Of a stretch of 64,000 bases of DNA, positions 1 to 7,802 are shown one piece after another (the first letter of the stretch is position 1; every line of letters begins with the position of its first letter). The notes below the pieces were generated by a model, which searched no databases, had not been told where the DNA came from, and worked only from the letters and a program-made list of their open reading frames with translations. The stretch lies in the NCBI RefSeq assembly GCF_900109575.1, contig NZ_FOAF01000002.1:496001-560000 (forward strand), read 5' to 3'. This stretch comes from Olivibacter domesticus (GTDB taxonomy: Bacteria; Bacteroidota; Bacteroidia; Sphingobacteriales; Sphingobacteriaceae). The translations under genes and the position numbers were made by a program.

Positions 1-1643
1 GTGAAGCTGCCTATTTTTCTCGCTGTACTAAGAAAAGATCCAACAGCATTACTTAGCAAATCATACACATCAAGATGCGCTGTTAGGAGAATAATCCAAA
101 TAAACACGGCTACATAGGTTATAATTTTTGAAAAATCTTTCGCAATAGTTTCCCATTCAAAATGATCAGGATAATTTTTTCGCATCCTGCTGCCCTTAAT
201 CTGTAAAAGAAAGGCTTCTATTATCAGCTGTAACAACACAATCAATGAAACAGTATGTAGTAAAGCATATACGCCTGTGGTATAAAATATTTGCATAAGT
301 GTTGTTCGACCGAACAGATTGGCTAATATCGCCAGACCGTTGAATAACATATATAAGGTTCCTGCGATTAATAATATGCTATATTTACCAGCAATAGGTT
401 TTAGTTTCCTTAAGGCAAATACAGCAAAAGCAGTTGAAATTAAATTAATGAACAGTATAAACCAACGCTGCGCATGCGGTGAAATACCAATAAGCCTCAC
501 GAACGATAAAGCAACAAATAAGAGAACGAAAACAGCCCATAGGATTAAGGGTTCTCTAGGGATACGTTTAAAGAACAAACCGGTGAGTACCAAGAGTAGT
601 AAAAACTGGGTCAGTTCAATATAAAGTGCCGGCGCATGTAGATCGAAGACAGGCGCCATTGTAAAGATTAAAACAAGTGATGCCAGTATTGGAACAGGGC
701 TAATTAATTTTAAATCCAAATCCTCCAAAATAGTCATTTTACCTTTATTCTTAAGGCTTCTGAAATTGTAAAAAATCCAGATAAAAAAAAGTGTTCCGAA
801 AAAAAGCAGTAAAACTCTGTTACTCCGAGTATTATTAAAATAGTATTGATTGATTTGCTGTTCACTATCGAGCATTTGGTTGAACTCGGGATATTTTAAA
901 TCAGTAGCCGACGATCTCTTTTCCCAGAGATATCTTTTTTCCTTCAGAAAGGCTTTAGGGCCAATAGATTTTAGCTGCACATTTGTTTGATATAGCAACT
1001 CTTGTACAGACAATGCATTTTCTGCCACATGTGCCCTCAGCTCATTAAGAGTTACCGTTGTACTTTTAATAAGGCTATCAGAGCCCATCCTTTTAATGCG
1101 TAAATCTTTCAGTTGGGTGCTAAAAGAATCGCGTAACGCTTTCGTTGTGAAAATTTGCCGTATAATAGAATCTTTCCGCAGCGCTGCGATTTCTTTTTTC
1201 ATGTCATCCAAGCTTTTATCATAAGATAAAATGACTTCATTATATATATCTTCATTGTCTGTCATTTCATCTAACAACGTGCGAAACATTTGCAAGTTCT
1301 GCAAATTAAAGGTACTTACGTTAAGAGATAATCGCTGTTTTAAAAGATTAATGGTTGAATCGTCCGACTTTAACTTGTTATTTATTTCGGGAATCCGTGT
1401 AAAGGAAGAAGTTACTGTTGGTACCTTATTTAAAGTCTGATAAACTCGTTCCAATCCTTCCAGATAATCACCCGTAGAAAGCATATTGGTATCGGCCAAT
1501 AGCGATTGATCGTATCCAGAACGCCCATTTCTTAGTTTAGATTGTGCATTCACCGAAAATGTTAAGTGAATAAACAATAAAAATAAACAAATGCTATAAG
1601 CTCCCTGGAAGCCCCTATAAGCTATTTGATTGGCTATATTCAT
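1..1643 (-). CDS. MscS-family mechanosensitive channel, N-terminal part (cut by window edge)
   Basis: An open frame runs without a stop from the ATG at 1643 leftwards off the window, 547 codons seen. It begins with a signal peptide (about residues 1-35, ending near NAQS). A polar, helical periplasmic region to about residue 270 follows, with short coiled-coil-like stretches. Then come about eight hydrophobic segments, the first starting near residue 274 (RVLLLFFGTLFFIWIF). The last visible residues (DLLSNAVGSFLSTARKIGSF) resemble the linker just before the MscS pore helix in large Bacteroidota MscS proteins. The pore and cytoplasmic domain lie outside the window. The role would be release of solutes through the inner membrane on hypo-osmotic shock. 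The family call is by resemblance; an open frame with a signal peptide and many membrane helices is directly seen. Confidence 0.8.
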   Translation of the reverse strand, partial: MNIANQIAYRGFQGAYSICLFLLFIHLTFSVNAQSKLRNGRSGYDQSLLADTNMLSTGDYLEGLERVYQTLNKVPTVTSSFTRIPEINNKLKSDDSTINLLKQRLSLNVSTFNLQNLQMFRTLLDEMTDNEDIYNEVILSYDKSLDDMKKEIAALRKDSIIRQIFTTKALRDSFSTQLKDLRIKRMGSDSLIKSTTVTLNELRAHVAENALSVQELLYQTNVQLKSIGPKAFLKEKRYLWEKRSSATDLKYPEFNQMLDSEQQINQYYFNNTRSNRVLLLFFGTLFFIWIFYNFRSLKNKGKMTILEDLDLKLISPVPILASLVLIFTMAPVFDLHAPALYIELTQFLLLLVLTGLFFKRIPREPLILWAVFVLLFVALSFVRLIGISPHAQRWFILFINLISTAFAVFALRKLKPIAGKYSILLIAGTLYMLFNGLAILANLFGRTTLMQIFYTTGVYALLHTVSLIVLLQLIIEAFLLQIKGSRMRKNYPDHFEWETIAKDFSKIITYVAVFIWIILLTAHLDVYDLLSNAVGSFLSTARKIGSF

Positions 1644-1779
1644 ATTTTAAATAGAAGACAATATTACATAACACAAATTTATAATTTATATTATCAACCA
1701 TTTAAAATATTCAACAGTATAGCGTAGCGTCTTTAATCGCTCAGTAAATGACTTACACTCGCTGATTAAAGATGCTTAT

Positions 1780-1871
1780 CCCTGATTAAGACAGACATGC
1801 TTCTACAGCATAAGGTGACATCTTAATCAGGGATTTTATCTTTTGGATTCTATGTAATAAAATCAGTAGTT
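1780..1871. repeat. Hairpin direct repeat, copy A
   Basis: About 92 bp that match 7710-7802 with about five differences. A perfect 12 bp outer stem (CCCTGATTAAGA at 1780-1791, TCTTAATCAGGG at 1821-1832, extendable by two bases in this copy) encloses a smaller stem ATGCT/AGCAT (1797-1801, 1807-1811). Both copies lie just after the 3' end of a minus-strand SusC/SusD unit, as a terminator or mRNA 3'-stabilising element would. However, the T-rich tract follows the stem on the plus strand (1833-1845), which does not fit termination of the minus-strand genes. Confidence 0.8.
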
Positions 1872-1889
1872 TTTTTGGTATCATAGTCT

Positions 1890-1924
1890 CTAACAGCGTT
1901 CTATTAGTACCAAAAAACTACTGA
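1890..1924 (+). pseudogene. Scrap of a second FAD oxidoreductase gene (3' end)
   Basis: Read on the plus strand, these 35 bases match the reverse complement of 7793-7827 at 31 positions. They would encode NSVLLVPKNY-stop, against NSVLFVPKNN-stop at the end of the FAD oxidoreductase gene. Two of the four differences are silent (GTG/GTA, CCC/CCA), which suggests divergence under coding constraint before decay. A shorter inverted copy of the same end lies at 1863-1880, next to hairpin copy A, so the remnant is present in both orientations. The rest of the gene is absent. Confidence 0.6.
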
Positions 1925-2041
1925 AACTTTAAAAAGTTAATGGAACAAAAATCACAATATACAACAATTTTAAGAGCATTTTTTGGTCTTTATAGGTGCA
2001 AAAATGATTCAAACAAAAATGCCCCAATAAGTAGAAAAATA

Positions 2042-2767
2042 CTATTTAATAGTTCCATATTCAATAACACGGTCAACCACATGAATAGGACCGTTTGTAC
2101 TGAGGATACCGGCCGTGCGTGCTTGACTAGCCCTTACTGAATTAAGAAAATCGTTAATTCTAAGTTTAGAGTCCCTGTCATTTCTGACTAAAAGTGTCAT
2201 TATACTCTCCGGATTACTGGCCTCAGCACCCTTAGGCAGAAATGTATTAACAGTCGTATTAAAATCTGTAAGGTTTTCGAAGGAGTACTCTCCCTCAATG
2301 ATAAGGTAAGTCAAAAAGTTCCGCACCTGGTCTACACTGTAATCTTCCCATTTCTCTGCCGATCGCAACACTGGTGATCCATCGACATTTAAAATCGGAT
2401 TTCCCGCGGCATCCCTGCTAATCACTTTGTATCTACCAAAATAACAATCATTGGTAATATCATTATTAGTCTTCCGCAAGACGGCATCATTATGTAGAAA
2501 CAAAAATGTTCTCCCTGCTTTTGTGTATTCTTCCTCAAGGCCTGCGTAAGCTATTCCTTTGAGCATCCAGAAAAACACGCTATCGGCATATACCGCATCT
2601 GAATTTCTCTTTTTCATCCACTCCAATGCATTTATATTAACATGCGGATCGAGTGTTGTGACTTTATGTTCGTGATCTTCTTGCAAGTCTAGTCCAACCA
2701 AACTACATGCACTAATTGACAACATACAGGTTGCAATACAAACGAATAAATATTTTCTCTTTTTCAT
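2042..2767 (-). CDS. FAS1-like (fasciclin-type) lipoprotein of a SusC/SusD unit
   Basis: A 241-residue protein starting at the ATG at 2767. An ATG 14 codons upstream is possible, but the start used gives a clean lipoprotein signal MKKRKYLFVCIATCMLSISAC with the lipobox cysteine at about residue 21. The C-terminal motif GPIHVVDRVIEYG is typical of the end of FAS1 domains, and LNSVRASQARTAGILSTNG fits the strand before it. Such lipoproteins often accompany SusC/SusD pairs in Sphingobacteriaceae and are thought to be surface exposed, possibly helping to bind glycan. It is the last gene of a SusC-SusD-lipoprotein unit, 123 bp after susD. The precise role is unknown. Confidence 0.72.
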   Translation of the reverse strand: MKKRKYLFVCIATCMLSISACSLVGLDLQEDHEHKVTTLDPHVNINALEWMKKRNSDAVYADSVFFWMLKGIAYAGLEEEYTKAGRTFLFLHNDAVLRKTNNDITNDCYFGRYKVISRDAAGNPILNVDGSPVLRSAEKWEDYSVDQVRNFLTYLIIEGEYSFENLTDFNTTVNTFLPKGAEASNPESIMTLLVRNDRDSKLRINDFLNSVRASQARTAGILSTNGPIHVVDRVIEYGTIK

Positions 2768-2890
2768 TAGAATAATTATTGATATATTATTGTTTTTTAA
2801 AAGCATCAATGAGACCGCTTTGCTAAGTCATCTTAAAAGGCAATTGTGCCACATTTCAAATACTGTTCTCATTTAGCCATTTCACCAAGG

Positions 2891-4342
2891 TTATCCGGTA
2901 TAAGGTGGGTTTTGCGTTATTTTCGGATTTCTATTCATCACTTCTCTGGAAATGGGAAATAACATCAACCGCTCGTCGGAAAATCCTGTTTCCTGCAATA
3001 GTAAATTTCGCTGCCGCTTTTTAATAATAGGATCCATGATTTTAATTACATTTTTTGTTCGAACTAAGTCAAACCATCTTTTCCCTTCGCCGAAAAGCTC
3101 TAATTGACGTTCATTAAGGATAGCGCGTTCTATATCTTCCTGTTCAGGATAATTTTCCATTCTTAGAGCGGTGGTTTTAGCTCTAGTTCTTACTTGATTG
3201 ATCAGCAGGAAGGCCCCTTGTTTGTCGTTTAATTTATTCAATGCCTCTGCTCTCATTAGCAAAATATCGGCATATCTATATAAAGGCAATTTCGCTTCAT
3301 TCGCATTATTATTTGGATAAATCGGTCTTCCATCTGCTCCCAATGCATAGAATTTACCTATTTTATCTAAACCTGTACTCGTTTGAAGCAATAGCGTATC
3401 GTAAGTATATTGTCTTCTAATATCTGCTTTGTTAGCTTCAAATAATTCGAAAGCGACGCTATCCATTCTATATTGAGATGTATTACTTCCTGAACCTATT
3501 TTAGAAATACCATTTGACCCATTCTGTGAAACATTCCAATGTAAGCTCCAAATGTTCTCTTTGATGCTTGTAGTGCCAGGATCAGTAAATAATTTCTTCC
3601 AATCCGAAGCGGGCGCAAGTCCATATGTATTTAATGTTATAATTTTATCAGTAGTAGCCACCGCTTCCTGATAATTGCCATTCCACAAATAAACGTCTGT
3701 CATTATTGCCAAAACACCGCCTATATTGATTTCCCAAACGGGCTCTATTATCGCTTTATCAATCAGCTCCTCTGCTTTTTTTAAATCCGGAATAATGACC
3801 TCATTCATAATTAGACTGGCAGACGTCCGCTCAATAGTTGGATCTTCACCTATATCCTCGTAGGGTTCTAATTTTAAAGGAACGTCTCCCCAGAGTCTAA
3901 TGGCATAAAAATACATATACGCCCGAATAGCATAAGCTTGAGCCAAATAGTGATTTTTTTGATTTTCGCTTAAGTCGGTAATAGTGGGCAGGTATTTTAT
4001 TGAACTATTAGCTCGTCCAATAGTCAGGTAAATGTTATCCCAATTCACTAATCCCATAGTCGGCTCTAAAGCATTTAGTGTCACCGTTAGCTGAAATTCT
4101 CCTGTCCCGCTATAGGTAAAATTATCTGAGCGTGCCTCGCCCCAATCAATATAGTTTCCATTAAGTGTACGTTGTACTCCATTATAAATGGCAGCATTTG
4201 CCAGTTTTGCGTCTTCTGCGCTTTTCCAGAACAGCTCCTTCGTTAAATCAGAAATTGGTTGTTGCTCAAGAAATTTGCTACAGCTTGAACAAAGAGTTAA
4301 GAAAAGAAATAAGCAGCTATATATTAAGTGTTTCGTGTTCAT
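2891..4342 (-). CDS. SusD/RagB-family nutrient-binding lipoprotein
   Basis: Surface lipoprotein that forms the lid of a SusC transporter and binds oligosaccharide or another nutrient. The start at 4342 gives MNTKHLIYSCLFLFLTLC followed by a cysteine lipobox (SSC) and lies four bases after the SusC stop; a longer start would overlap susC. Family signs are SKFLEQQPISDLTKELFWKSAEDA near the N-terminus, the TPR-like helices with AYAIRAYMYFYAIRLWGDVPL, and the C-terminal block with LPLYRYADILLMRAEALN and ERQLELFGEGKRWFDLVR. The length of 483 residues is usual. It is the second gene of the 7427-2042 unit. Confidence 0.95.
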   Translation of the reverse strand: MNTKHLIYSCLFLFLTLCSSCSKFLEQQPISDLTKELFWKSAEDAKLANAAIYNGVQRTLNGNYIDWGEARSDNFTYSGTGEFQLTVTLNALEPTMGLVNWDNIYLTIGRANSSIKYLPTITDLSENQKNHYLAQAYAIRAYMYFYAIRLWGDVPLKLEPYEDIGEDPTIERTSASLIMNEVIIPDLKKAEELIDKAIIEPVWEINIGGVLAIMTDVYLWNGNYQEAVATTDKIITLNTYGLAPASDWKKLFTDPGTTSIKENIWSLHWNVSQNGSNGISKIGSGSNTSQYRMDSVAFELFEANKADIRRQYTYDTLLLQTSTGLDKIGKFYALGADGRPIYPNNNANEAKLPLYRYADILLMRAEALNKLNDKQGAFLLINQVRTRAKTTALRMENYPEQEDIERAILNERQLELFGEGKRWFDLVRTKNVIKIMDPIIKKRQRNLLLQETGFSDERLMLFPISREVMNRNPKITQNPPYTG

Positions 4343-4346
4343 AATG

Positions 4347-7300
4347 TTAAAAGTTGATGTTAATACCAAAACCCATTTCCCTTTTGCGAGGGTAACGTCC
4401 ATTATCCAATCCCATTTCTAACGCATTATTAAATGCTACTTCCGGATCGTACCAAGAATAGTCGGTCCATGTTAAAAGATTATTACCAAAAAAGTAAATA
4501 CCGACCTGCTGAAGTTTTATCTTCCGTATCCATTCGGTGGATAAATTATACGTTAATCTCAAATTTCTTAAACGGATAAAAGAGGCGTCTTCCAGAAACA
4601 TGCTGCTCAATTCACGGGCATTTCCCATGCTATTATTAGCAGGTCTATACCAAGTGGCCACATCTCCCTGTTTCGCCCATGCTCCGTGGATATAACCTGG
4701 GTCTGGAGTTGCGTTGGTAGTTGCAATGGTTGCTCCTTGTTGCCTTGCTCTGTTATAAATCATGCCACCGTAGCCTCCATAAAGATTGAAGGATAGCTGA
4801 ATGTTCTTATATGAAATATTATGAGCAAAACCTGCCGTCCATTTGGGCTGCGCGTTTCCTAAAATCATCCGGTCCGCATCATCTATACTACCATCTCCGT
4901 TCAGATCTTTCCAGATTACATCTCCACCGTTCGATGTATTTCCACGAGTAGTTAGCTGTCTTACTTCTCCGGTGTAAGGTGTTCCGTTTAAAGCATATCC
5001 AGTAAAATCACCCGTGTTATCGAAGACAGGAGTAAGTTGATCTCCCTTTTCTGACCAAGCGTTAGATTCGTCATACTGATAAATACCTAGGGCCTGCCAT
5101 CCATAAAAATTACCTAGGCGCCCTCCTTCCTCTACGAGCCAAACACCATCTCCTGGCCCTCTACTAATCGGCACACCATCACTCAATTTTCTTACAGTAT
5201 TGTTATTAAACGTCATATTGTAGGAAACATCCCATTTCCAGTTCTTATTTTGAACAATTAAGCCATTAATAATAAATTCAAAACCTCTGTTCTGTATGGA
5301 GCCGACATTAACTCTAACGGTGTTAAATCCTGTTTCGACAGGTAAAGGTGCATTGTATAATAGGTCGTCGGTTATTTTATTATACCAGTCTGCTACGATA
5401 GACATTCGGCCGTCAAAAAAAGACAAATCTGCCCCTAGATTAAATTGTTTTGTAGATTCCCAGCTCAACGTGCTATTTCCAAATGCACTGGAAGGAGCAA
5501 CTCCAGATATCCCATTATAGAAATTACCTCCTTCATACCTTTGCAAAGCCATGTATTCTGGAATACGATCATTACCTGTTAAACCATAACTAATTCGGAT
5601 TTTCGCGTCATCTACCCATTTCTTCGTAAACTTCATAAATGACTCATCGGAAAATCTCCATCCCGCTGATATTGAAGGGAAAAAACCCCAACGATTATCA
5701 GCTCCGAAGCGAGAAGAGCCGTCATAACGCAGGTTGCTATTAATTAAATATCTTCCTTTATAAGAATAACCTAGTCGTCCAAAGACGGAAGCCGAAGAAT
5801 TTCGCCATCCATCAGTATAAATTTGATTCTGTAACAACTCCTGTGCGGAATTCATGGTAGTTACTTCTTCCGAAAGAAACATCCTTCCTCCGATGCTTGC
5901 CCCTTCATAATATTGCTGATCTGCCATAAATCCTAAAACAGCATTTATTGTATGATCATTAAAGGATTGATCATAGTTAAAATAACTTTGCGTTTGCCAA
6001 TATGTTCGGAAATTGTTCTGCGCACGCCCTTCATTTTGATCATTGGAATTACTAAGTAATTTTGGCACAAAAGAGTCTTGGCTATTGTAGGTACCACGTG
6101 CGTTTAAGTCGACGGTAAATTTTAGCGCATCGAAAATCTGATAAGAAAGATAATTATAAATGCTGGCATCGTAATTAGCATATTCATTTTTTCTTAATAG
6201 CGCCTCCGCTAGGGGATTTCTCCTTCCACCAATATTTGGAGCCAGCGTACCATCTGGCATATATACCCTAAATGTTGGTGGCCGTTGAATAGCTTGATTC
6301 AACGTGTTCCCTTCATTAATTCTATTTTCCTCACTATAAGAAAGCTGCACGCGGGTGCCCATTGAAAAACGATCATTAGCCCTATAATCCATATTGAATC
6401 GTCCTCTAATAATATTTGCCCAGCTATTGATAATGATACCTTGATCACGTAAATAACCTGCACTACCATAATAACTCAGCGCTTTATTTGCTCCACTAAC
6501 ACTTAAGTCGATCTGGTTACGTACAGCTGTTCGAGTAAGCAGGTCTTGCATATCATTGTCGGCATTATAAGAGGGATTTAGCGAGTCGGCTTGAGAACTC
6601 CAATTTCCCGTTCGCTTAAAATCAAACAGACGCCTTTCCGCTGCATTTGCTTGTGGAATTTTATTAGCCAACTCACTAAAGCTCTGCAAATACCTGGCGC
6701 TGATCTGTGGTTGCCCCTCTTTTCCTTTTTTTGTTGTTATAATAATAACTCCGTTGGCCGATCGTGCACCATATATAGCCGCGGAAGCGGCGTCTCTCAG
6801 CACTTCGATAGATGCTATGTCGGCAGGATTAATCCCATCTATATTAACTCCTTGTGCCCCATCAACGATATAAAGAGGTTCTGCTCCGCCTTCAAAAGTA
6901 GCGATGCCTCTTATTCTCACAGAACTACCTGCTCCTGGGCGACCAGATTCCTGTGCTATTTGTAATCCAGGAACCTGCCCCTGCATGGCATCGTATACAT
7001 CCAATGGTTGACGTTCAATAATTGCTTTTTCTGTTACAGAAGAAATTGCTCCAGTTACATCTCTCTTCTTTTGCGTACCATAACCTATAACCACTACCTC
7101 ATCCATCTGCGATACATCAAATGCTAGTATCACGTCAATTTGTTGACGGTTATTAACAGCTATTTCCTGCGAAGACGTACCAACTTGACTAAATACTAAT
7201 ACAGCATTATCGGCAGCTTCAATCTGATAGTGACCTTGATTATCGGATAGCGCGACTTGCGTGCTACCTTTTACCGAAATAGTTACACCGGGAGCTATAT

Positions 7301-7427
7301 TTCGATCCGACAGGGTTATTTTGCCTGTAATCTTTCTTTTTGTTTGCGCGTGAGTAGGTAGCGATCCCCAGCATAAAAACAATAAAAAAGCCATCAATGG
7401 CCATTTTAATGGATAAATAAGTTTCAT
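4347..7427 (-). CDS. SusC/RagA-family TonB-dependent outer-membrane transporter
   Basis: A 1026-residue TonB-dependent beta-barrel that imports a SusD-captured substrate. It has a signal peptide ending THAQ (about residue 28), a carboxypeptidase-regulatory-like beta-sandwich (about 32-110), then DEVVVIGYGTQKKRDVTGAI, the usual SusC linker and TonB-box region. A plug follows with VRIRGIATFEGG and YGARSANGVIIITTKKG, then a barrel ending in FGININF with the terminal aromatic residue typical of outer-membrane proteins. It has no STN domain, unlike the SusC at 11532-14816, so it is probably not a sigma-signalling transducer. First gene of the minus-strand unit running to 2042. Confidence 0.96.
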   Translation of the reverse strand: MKLIYPLKWPLMAFLLFLCWGSLPTHAQTKRKITGKITLSDRNIAPGVTISVKGSTQVALSDNQGHYQIEAADNAVLVFSQVGTSSQEIAVNNRQQIDVILAFDVSQMDEVVVIGYGTQKKRDVTGAISSVTEKAIIERQPLDVYDAMQGQVPGLQIAQESGRPGAGSSVRIRGIATFEGGAEPLYIVDGAQGVNIDGINPADIASIEVLRDAASAAIYGARSANGVIIITTKKGKEGQPQISARYLQSFSELANKIPQANAAERRLFDFKRTGNWSSQADSLNPSYNADNDMQDLLTRTAVRNQIDLSVSGANKALSYYGSAGYLRDQGIIINSWANIIRGRFNMDYRANDRFSMGTRVQLSYSEENRINEGNTLNQAIQRPPTFRVYMPDGTLAPNIGGRRNPLAEALLRKNEYANYDASIYNYLSYQIFDALKFTVDLNARGTYNSQDSFVPKLLSNSNDQNEGRAQNNFRTYWQTQSYFNYDQSFNDHTINAVLGFMADQQYYEGASIGGRMFLSEEVTTMNSAQELLQNQIYTDGWRNSSASVFGRLGYSYKGRYLINSNLRYDGSSRFGADNRWGFFPSISAGWRFSDESFMKFTKKWVDDAKIRISYGLTGNDRIPEYMALQRYEGGNFYNGISGVAPSSAFGNSTLSWESTKQFNLGADLSFFDGRMSIVADWYNKITDDLLYNAPLPVETGFNTVRVNVGSIQNRGFEFIINGLIVQNKNWKWDVSYNMTFNNNTVRKLSDGVPISRGPGDGVWLVEEGGRLGNFYGWQALGIYQYDESNAWSEKGDQLTPVFDNTGDFTGYALNGTPYTGEVRQLTTRGNTSNGGDVIWKDLNGDGSIDDADRMILGNAQPKWTAGFAHNISYKNIQLSFNLYGGYGGMIYNRARQQGATIATTNATPDPGYIHGAWAKQGDVATWYRPANNSMGNARELSSMFLEDASFIRLRNLRLTYNLSTEWIRKIKLQQVGIYFFGNNLLTWTDYSWYDPEVAFNNALEMGLDNGRYPRKREMGFGININF

Positions 7428-7792
7428 GTAAATGAGTTTATATGGTTAGCAATAACAGAGGTATCGATATTGTGATATGGATACTTCTATAGGTTTATTG
7501 CCTCAAATGTCTCAACTAAATTTGGTAATGGAGGGGAAATATTTGACCAAATGCAGGGTAAAAAATGGTTTTTCTTAGTAAAGACTATTTTTATTTATAA
7601 AAAGAGAAAGTTGAATAGATGGCAGTGCCTGAGAACAAACAGAAAAAAGTTCTTACAAATTCACTCTGTCGGGCCAATAATAATTGGTCATATCTAGAAC
7701 GAAAACTTACCCTGATTAAGACAGACATGCTTCTACAGCATAAGGTGATATCTTAATCAGGGATTTTATCTTTTGGATTCCATGCAATGAAA
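7428..7792. other. Intergenic region upstream of the SusC gene
   Basis: This 365 bp gap lies between the FAD oxidoreductase stop and the SusC start, both minus strand. It holds hairpin copy B at its right end and should contain the promoter of the 7427-2042 unit. I could not assign a convincing Bacteroidota promoter on the minus strand. A short inverted repeat CCAAT-AATA-ATTGG lies near 7674-7688. Confidence 0.5.
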
Positions 7793-7802
7793 TCAGTTGT
7801 TT
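7710..7802. repeat. Hairpin direct repeat, copy B
   Basis: Partner of 1780-1871. The outer stem CCCTGATTAAGA / TCTTAATCAGGG and inner stem ATGCT/AGCAT are kept exactly; the differences lie in the loop (gacat/gatat) and in the flank toward the oxidoreductase stop codon. The repeat abuts and slightly overlaps the 3' end of the FAD oxidoreductase gene (7793-7802), so the repeated unit includes both the gene end and the hairpin downstream of it. Confidence 0.8.

Larger units (their letters stand above)
1644..2041. other. Intergenic region with three inverted repeats
   Basis: This 398 bp stretch has no convincing intact gene. It holds an inverted repeat TCTTTAATC / GATTAAAGA (1730-1738, 1764-1772), the hairpin repeat at 1780-1871, and a 17 bp inverted repeat (1863-1880 with 1908-1924) containing a gene scrap. 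It separates the 3' end of the lipoprotein gene from the start of the channel gene, both on the minus strand, so the channel promoter should also lie here; I do not see a clear one. Confidence 0.6.

Noticed and set aside
319-1440. Two short plus-strand frames (319-624 and 1231-1440)
   Set aside because: The minus strand carries one continuous 547-codon frame with signal peptide and membrane helices through the same stretch.
1780-1832. Intrinsic terminator for the minus-strand lipoprotein gene
   Set aside because: The stem has few GC pairs, the loop is about 29 bases, and the T-rich run is on the wrong strand for the minus-strand genes.
1940-2140. 66-codon plus-strand frame
   Set aside because: It overlaps the end of the FAS1-like lipoprotein gene and the intergenic repeats and shows no protein features.
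6591-6965. 124-codon plus-strand frame
   Set aside because: Antisense to the plug domain of the SusC gene; a shadow of its codon use.
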